Below are positions 58,349 through 64,000 of a DNA stretch of 64,000 bases, in pieces. The DNA is from Elymus sibiricus (Eukaryota; Streptophyta; Magnoliopsida; Poales; Poaceae): NCBI GenBank assembly GCA_039707655.1, contig CM077665.1, positions 134,807,148-134,871,147 on the forward strand, written 5' to 3'. Every line of letters begins with the position of its first letter. Within the stretch, counting starts at the first letter, position 1. A program made the position numbers and the translations under genes. The notes beneath the pieces were generated by a model. That model did not search any database, was not told where the DNA came from, and saw only the letters and a program-made list of their open reading frames with translations.

Positions 58349-59864
58349 TGATGACCCACAAGTATAGGGGGTCAATCATAGTCCTTTCGATAAGTAAGAG
58401 TGTTGAACACAACGAGGTGCAGAAGGAAATGACAAGCGGTTTGCAGCAAGGTAATTTCTGCAAGCACTGAAATTGTAGGTAACAGGTAGTTTGATAGCAA
58501 GATAATTGATAACGAGGAAGTAACGGTAATGATAAATAAAGTGCGGCAAGATAGCCCAATCCTTTTGTGGCAAAGGAAAGGCCAAAACGGTCTTTTATAA
58601 TAAGCAAGCGTTCTTGAGGGTACACGGGAATTTCATCTAGTCACTTTCATCATGTTGGTTTGATTTGCGTTCGCTACTTTGATAATTTGATATGTGGGTG
58701 GACCGGTGCTTGGGTGTTGTTCTTACTTGAACAAACCTCCCACTTATGATTAACCCCCTCGCAAGCATCCGTAACTACGAGAAAAGTATTAAGATAAAAT
58801 CTAACCATAGCATTAAACATTTGGATCCAAATCAACCCCTTACGGAATAGCACGTAAACTAGGGTTTAAGCATCTGTCAATCTAGCAACCCATCATCTAA
58901 TAACTACTCCACAATGCATTCCCTTAGGCCCAAATATGGTGAAGTGTCATGTAGTCGACATTCACATGACACCACTAAGGGAATCACAACATTCATATCA
59001 TCAAAATATCGAACACATATCAAATTCACATGATTACTTGCAACATGACTTCTCCCGTGACCTCAAGAACAAAGGTAACTACTCACAAATAATATTCATG
59101 CTCAAGATCAGAGGGGTATTAAATAGCATAATGGATCTGAACATGTAATCTTCCACCAAATAAACCATATAGTAATCAACTACAAGATGTAATCAACACT
59201 ACTAGTCACCCACAGGTACCAATCTGAGGTTCCGGTACAAAGATTGAACACAAGAGATGAACTAGAGTTTGAGAGGAGATGGTTCTGTTGAAGATGTTGA
59301 TAAAGATTGGCCTCCCAAAGATGAGAGTGGTGTTGGTGATGACGATGGCTTCGATTTTCCCCTCCGAGAGGGAAGTTCCCCCGGCGGAATCGCTCCGCTG
59401 GAGGGCAAAAGTGCTCCTGCCCAAGTTCCGCCTCAAGACGGTGGCGTTCCGTCCCGAAAGTCCTCTCCTTATTTTTTCTAGGTTAAAATACCTTAAGTAC
59501 CAGAAGATGGGCACCGGAGGTGGGCTAGGCTGACCACAACCCACCAGGGCGCGCCAGGCCCCCCAGGCGCGCCCTGGTGTCTTGTGGTCACCAGGTGCCC
59601 CCCCTCCGGTAGTTATTTGCTCCATTATTTTTCATATATTCCAAAATAATTCTCTGTGAAGTTACAAATTATTTGGAGGTGTGCAGAATAGGTGTCTCTG
59701 ATATGCTTTTTCAGGTCCAGAATTCCAGCTGCCGGCATTCTCCCTCTTTGTGTAAACCTTGCAAATTATGACAGAAAAGGCATTAGAATTACTCCATAAA
59801 GCATTATTATGCATAAAACATTATAAATAACAGTAGGAAATCATGATGCAAAATGGACATATCA
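58349..59864 (-). mobile_element. Element F 3' LTR
   Basis: 1516 bp, TGATGACCCACAAG to GGACATATCA on the plus strand. The end revcomp CCCCTATACTTGTGGG resembles B's LTR end. A weak TATA-like TATTTTAA (minus) lies at 59483-59490, downstream of the GC hairpin. Confidence 0.85.
59531..59592. repeat. GC-rich inverted repeat, copy 7 (F LTR)
   Basis: The longest copy: TGACCACAA and TTGTGGTCA outer arms, CACCAGGGCGCGCC and GGCGCGCCCTGGTG inner arms, and a short AGGCCCCCCA centre. The inner arms pair perfectly for 14 bases. Confidence 0.9.
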
Positions 59865-59901
59865 ACTCCCCCAAGCTTAGACCTCGCTTGTCCTCAAGCA
59901 A
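59865..59901 (-). promoter_or_regulatory. Element F polypurine tract and hairpin
   Basis: The minus strand reads AAGCTTGGGGGAGT abutting the LTR. CTTGAGGACAAG (plus 59887-59898) lies 22 nt upstream. Confidence 0.85.
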
Positions 59902-61393
59902 AAACCGATATCGAAAAACATGTCCAAATGGTTTGAGAGAGAGGTGTCGATAAAAACAAATACGGACATAGTAGCATCATGCTTATTATCATAGCAGCAA
60001 CAAACTTTGTCATAGAACTTACTCATATAACTTTTATTATATAACTTCATCATATAACTTCTCATGAACAAGTAACAATTCAGCACAACATAGAAGTATA
60101 AAGCATAAACCTTATTGAAAACCAACAAACTATGTTCTCACTCAACTTTGCAACTACAGTTCATCATATTTTCAGGAAGGGTCTTGTGTCGGAGCCTTTT
60201 GGCAAGTCCACATACTCAACCATCATTTAATCTTCTATGATTGCTAACACTCACAGTATACCCAGGAGCAAAAAGTTTCAACCGGACACATAGAAAGATA
60301 GGGGCTTATAGTTTCACCTCCCAACATATTCACCTCAAGGGTGATGTCAACAATAATAACTCATGCTCACTCATATCCAACTGGATATATGTGCCTAGAT
60401 ATTTCCTCACCACATGATGCTTGCAAAAAGAAAAAGTAAAAAGGAATAGGGAAGAATACTTTGACTCTTTCATAAAAGTAAAAGATTGGCCCTTTGCAGA
60501 GGGAAGCACAGGTTGTCATGCGCTTTTTAGTTTGTATGCCAAATCCCTTAATGCAAAAGAACGTCACGTTATATTGCCACTTATGATAGCAACCTTTATT
60601 ATGCAGTCTGTTGCCTTTATTACTTTGCCATCAAAAGTTCGTACAACGCTCAATTTTCTCTTACACTAATTGATCAAACAGATTTAGAAGCAATTTTTAT
60701 TGCCTTAGTGCACCGATGACAACTTACTTGAAGGGTCTTACTCAATCCATAGGTAGGTATGGTGGACTCTCAAAACATGAGTTTGGGTTTGGGGTTTTTG
60801 GATGCACAAGTAGTATCTTAACTTAGTGCGGAATTTTTGGCTAGCAAAGATATTGAGCAAGAACCACATGTTGAAGGATCTATGACAATATAACTTCTAT
60901 GTGAATATGAACAAACATAAATCATTACGTTGTCTTCCTTGTCCAACGTCAACAATTTTGGCATATAATATTTAATGGGGGCTCACAATCATAAAAGATG
61001 TCCAAGATAGTGTATTTGAATGTGAATCTTCTCTTCCCTTATTAATTCTTTCATGAATTGCATCATTGACCAATGCTATGTTTGTCAATCTCCAATAAAT
61101 TTTACCACTTATACTTTTCCTTATGTGATGTCATTACTTACCATAAAATTAGCATATGATCCTTTTCATTTATTTCCTTTTTATTTTGATTGCAACAAGA
61201 AAGTAAAGAAGCAAAAGCTCAAACCAAACTTTATTATATAACTCTCACTTGATTACATAGATAGATAGATAGATCACGACACTAGCACTCGAAAATAGAT
61301 CATACTAAGGTAAATAGAAGTGATGGTGATACGATACCGAGGCATCTCCCCCAAGCTTAGCTCAAGCCAAGGGGAGTGCACATAGCCGTGTAC
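59902..61393 (-). other. Element F 3' non-coding region
   Basis: No credible ORF. It keeps shortened versions of the module shared with A, B and E: CCACCATACCTACCTATGGA (minus) near 60751-60770 and a diverged CTTCCCTCTGCAAAGGGCC near 60486-60506. Confidence 0.65.
61256..61274. repeat. (GATA)n microsatellite
   Basis: About five ATAG units in a row within F's 3' non-coding region. Confidence 0.9.
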
Positions 61394-61951
61394 TCAAGTC
61401 TCCTTTGGTGGTGTAGATGATGAAGGTGGTGGTGATGAAGTGGTAGGCTTGTCCTCCAGCTTCCAAGGCAAGGGCTCACTATCATAAGACAATGCACGAG
61501 TCTCCCGAGTCCTGCAACTGGCAGCTAAACACATATCTTTAAATCTTGCTTCATACTCAAAAACTTAGTTTTGAAGATCATAGATTTGACTTTGCAGAAA
61601 ATTGATTTGCTCGTTGAAGGTGAAGACGATGTTCTTCATGGACCGGCCATCCACCATGTGATCATGGCTGAATTCCGTGATCATGGAGTGATTGGCATTA
61701 AGTCCATGTTCCACCATCCCTTGGCACTTGAAGATATCATGTTCCACTGCCTCGAGCCTAGCCTCCATGCTTCCTGTCCTCTTGGGCCCCTGAACATCTC
61801 GGATGTGGAGCACCCCCTCACGCATCTCACTGGCTTGAGGGTGCTTCATCACCTCCGACAAGTACGGGTTGATGACCTTCTCGAAGAACTTGTCCTTGGA
61901 GGAGCTTGGTGGACCATGGAGATCTAGATGTGATGAGAAAACAACACGAAA
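61394..61951 (-). pseudogene. Element F ORF in the ORF2 position, coiled-coil protein, one nonsense mutation
   Basis: The frame opens after a TAG at about 61955 and runs to the TGA at 61394-61396, with one internal TAA at 61565-61567. No early in-frame ATG is evident, so the start may lie in an upstream exon or have been lost. The centre (ARLEAVEHDIFKCQGMVEHG and following) is helical and coiled-coil-like. The tail is rich in serine, threonine and proline. It lies between integrase and the 3' non-coding region, as ORF2 does in B and E, but I see no convincing sequence match to them. Function unknown. Confidence 0.5.
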
Positions 61952-62255
61952 CTAGAACATATAATTTTTCAGCGATGCAGTGGTCAAAACAATCGGTGGT
62001 ATATATAAGGATTTTTTTTATCTTGGGAAGCAAGTATATGGAAGGAAAACAAAGTCGGGAAGGTGCCCGAGGGGGAACAACCCACCAGGGTGCGCCAGGC
62101 AGGGCAGGCGCGCCCTGGTGTATCGTGCTCACATTGGTTGCTTTCCTGTTTATTTCTTATTTTCCTAATTTTTGTAATATTCCAAAACGAACAGAAAATA
62201 TTTTTGCGGATTTTTCGGAGTCCGTTTACTTACCGTATCACGTCCCTCCTTTTTT
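61952..62255 (-). promoter_or_regulatory. Element F pol-ORF2 spacer with GC hairpin and TATA-like box
   Basis: On the minus strand the order is TTTTGGAATATT box (near 62175-62186), GC-rich inverted repeat, then CCTTATATAT (plus 62001-62010), about 66 nt further on and about 50 nt before the ORF's open frame. This is the same order as in the LTRs, so a second promoter is possible (inference). Confidence 0.45.
62076..62130. repeat. GC-rich inverted repeat, copy 8 (F, upstream of ORF2 position)
   Basis: CCACCAGGGTGCGCC and GGCGCGCCCTGGTG arms around AGGCAGGGCA. One mismatch separates the left arm from copy 7's. Confidence 0.85.
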
Positions 62256-64000
62256 TCAGGATTCTGGAGTGTTCCGGAAGGTTTCTTTTATGTGTTCCCC
62301 CGGTGTCATGGTTTGGATAATATTGCTTTCAACATTAATAGGCGTACCTGAGATATAATGTTTAATTCTTTGTCCATTGACCACCTTCGGGTTAGTACCT
62401 TCGGCATTATTAATCTTGATAGGTCTAGAACAATAAACCTCTTCGATAACATATGGTCCTTCCCATTTGAAAAGAAGCTTTCCTACAAAAAATCTAAAAC
62501 GAGAGTTGTACAAAAGAACATATTCTCCAACTTTGAATTCCCGCTTTTGGATTCTTTTGTCATGCCATATTTTAACTTTTTCTTTGAATAGTTTGGCATT
62601 TTCATAAGCTTGGGTTCTCCATTCATCTAGTGACCAAATATCAAATAACCTCTTTTCACCGGCAAGTTTGAAATCATAATTGAGTTCTTTAATTGCCCAA
62701 AATGCTTTATGTTCTAACTCTAGAGGCGAATGACAAGCTTTTCCATATACCATTTTGTATGGAGACATACCCATAGGATTTTATAAGCTGTTCTATAGGC
62801 CCAAAGTACATCATCTAGTTTCTTGGACCAATTCTTTTGGGATCTATTGACAATTTTTTGTAATATTAATTTTATTTCTCTATTGCTAAGTTCAACTTGA
62901 CCACTAGATTGAGGATGATAGGGTGATGCAATTTTATGGTTAACATCATATTTAGCAAGCATCTTACGGAAAGCACCATGAATAAAGTGTGAACCACCAC
63001 CAATCATTAAATATCTAGGGATTCCAAACCTCGGGAAAATAACTTCTTTAAGCATTTTAATGGAGGTGTTATGATCAGCACTACTAGTTGGAATAGCTTC
63101 TACCCACTTAGTAACATAATCAACAGCAACCAAAATATGAGTATACCCATTAGAGGAAGGAAAAGGTCCCATATAGTCAAAACCCCAAACATCAAATGGA
63201 TCAAACAACAAGTGAATAATTCATAGGCATTTCCTAATGCTTACCGATATTACCAATTCTTTGACATTCATCACAAGACAAGACAAACTTACGGGCATGC
63301 TTGAAGAGAGTAGGCCAATAAAAACCTGATTGCAATACCTTGTGAGCAATTCTATCTCCCACATGATGTCCTCCATAGGCTTCGGAATGACATTTCCATA
63401 GGATTTGTTCCTGTTCATGCTGAGGTACACAATGTCTAATAATACCATCTACCCCTTCTTTATAAAGATGTGAGTCATCCCAAAAGTAATGTCTTAAATC
63501 ATAGAATAATTTTTTCTTTTGTTGGTATGTGAAACTAGGTGGTATATATTTAGCAACAATGTAGTTAACATAATCAGCATACCAAGGAGTGTTTTGAGAA
63601 ACGTTTATTGTAGCTAACTTTTCATCAGGAAAACTATCATCAATAGGTTATGGGTAATCAAGAATATTTTCTAACCTAGACAAGTTATCAGCTACGGGCT
63701 TCTCATCTCCTTTCCTATCAGTGATATGTAAATCGAATTCTTGAAGCAAGAGAACCCACCTAATGAGTCTAGGTTTAGCATCTTTCTTTTCCATAAGATA
63801 TTTTATAGCAACATGATCGGTGTGAACAATGACTTTGGAATAAAAAATGTAGGATCTAAATTTATCACAAGCAAACACAACTGCTAAAAATTCTTTTTCA
63901 GTAGTAGCATAATTTCGTTGGGCACTGTCTATAGTTTTGCTAGCATAATGGATAACATTTAATTGTTTATCAACTCTTTGTACTAGAATGGCACCAACAA
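62256..64000 (-). pseudogene. pol: Element F pol: RNase H and integrase, multiply disrupted (partial)
   Basis: Read on the minus strand from the window edge. RNase H C-terminal part: a TTEKEF segment near 63900, HTDH near 63815 and DNLSRLE near 63675. Then TAA at 63648-63650. Integrase zinc domain HHCC: GGHHVGD near 63365, CDEC near 63270. TAG at 63234-63236, then a one-base shift near 63205-63211. Integrase core: first aspartate in GFDYMGPF; the second catalytic position reads MIGGGSHF, with glycine where related integrases have aspartate; the glutamate in GQVELSNR is kept. Another one-base shift lies near 62771-62782. The C-terminal GPY/F-type segment ([13 protein letters not shown]) precedes the stop at 62256. 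Ty3/Gypsy order (RNase H before integrase) is shown. The enzyme is not functional. Confidence 0.88.

Larger units (their letters stand above)
58349..64000 (-). mobile_element. Element F: Athila-like element with pol, right end outside window
   Basis: 3' LTR at 58349-59864, followed on the minus strand (rising plus coordinates) by purine tract, hairpin, 3' non-coding region, ORF2-position gene, GC hairpin, integrase and RNase H. Reverse transcriptase, gag and the 5' LTR should lie beyond 64000. It is the only element here with pol enzymes, so it is a relic of the autonomous class that could have served the others. Confidence 0.88.

Overview
This window is intergenic DNA from a large grass genome, most likely a Triticeae species (wheat, barley, rye or Aegilops). 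I base that on the families I recognise (Athila-clade and chromovirus-like Ty3/Gypsy elements with long LTRs) and on the deep nesting. I found no host gene, RNA gene or CRISPR array. Essentially every base can be assigned to six LTR retrotransposons, one solo LTR and one truncated element. I call them LARD, A, S, B, C, D, E and F; the letters are mine and no database family name is claimed.

Layout. Positions <1-51127 are one minus-strand LARD-like element (large LTRs, no coding capacity): two LTRs of about 4.6 kb flank a 4.1 kb internal region (31564-35658) with a tRNA-iMet primer site. Its left LTR (1-31563) was opened by three insertions: A (682-9059, TSD ATACT), solo LTR S (9261-13468, TSD CTTCT) and B (14828-29263, TSD AAAAC). 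B's 5' LTR contains the truncated element C (15207-20552). The right LTR (35659-51127) was opened by D (39117-50037, TSD TGTAA). Each LARD LTR carries the empty sites for the insertions in the other, so the boundaries are set by direct comparison. The LARD abuts the 5' LTR remnant of an older element E (51128-58348), whose 3' LTR is interrupted by minus-strand element F (58349 to beyond 64000).

Coding content is entirely retroelement-derived and mostly broken. A has one decayed ORF with a zinc knuckle. B has gag-protease plus a second ORF (ORF2). D has a coiled-coil ORF and a multi-zinc-knuckle gag-like ORF. E is a chimera with two successive protease domains. F is the only element with visible RNase H and integrase. 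A, B, D and the LARD appear non-autonomous and probably depended on enzymes from relatives such as F.

The most notable unexplained structure is non-coding. First, a GC-rich inverted repeat (GGGCGCGCC-type arms between CCACAAGCC and GGCTTGTGG) occurs eight times. It lies in the LTRs just upstream of TATA-like sequences, and again inside B, E and F immediately before ORF2, where B and E also have matching candidate introns. Second, a short hairpin, CTYGRGGACRAG, sits 19-23 nt before the 3' LTR in all six elements that retain that junction, across two primer classes. Third, A, B, E and F share a roughly 1 kb 3' non-coding module in the same order.
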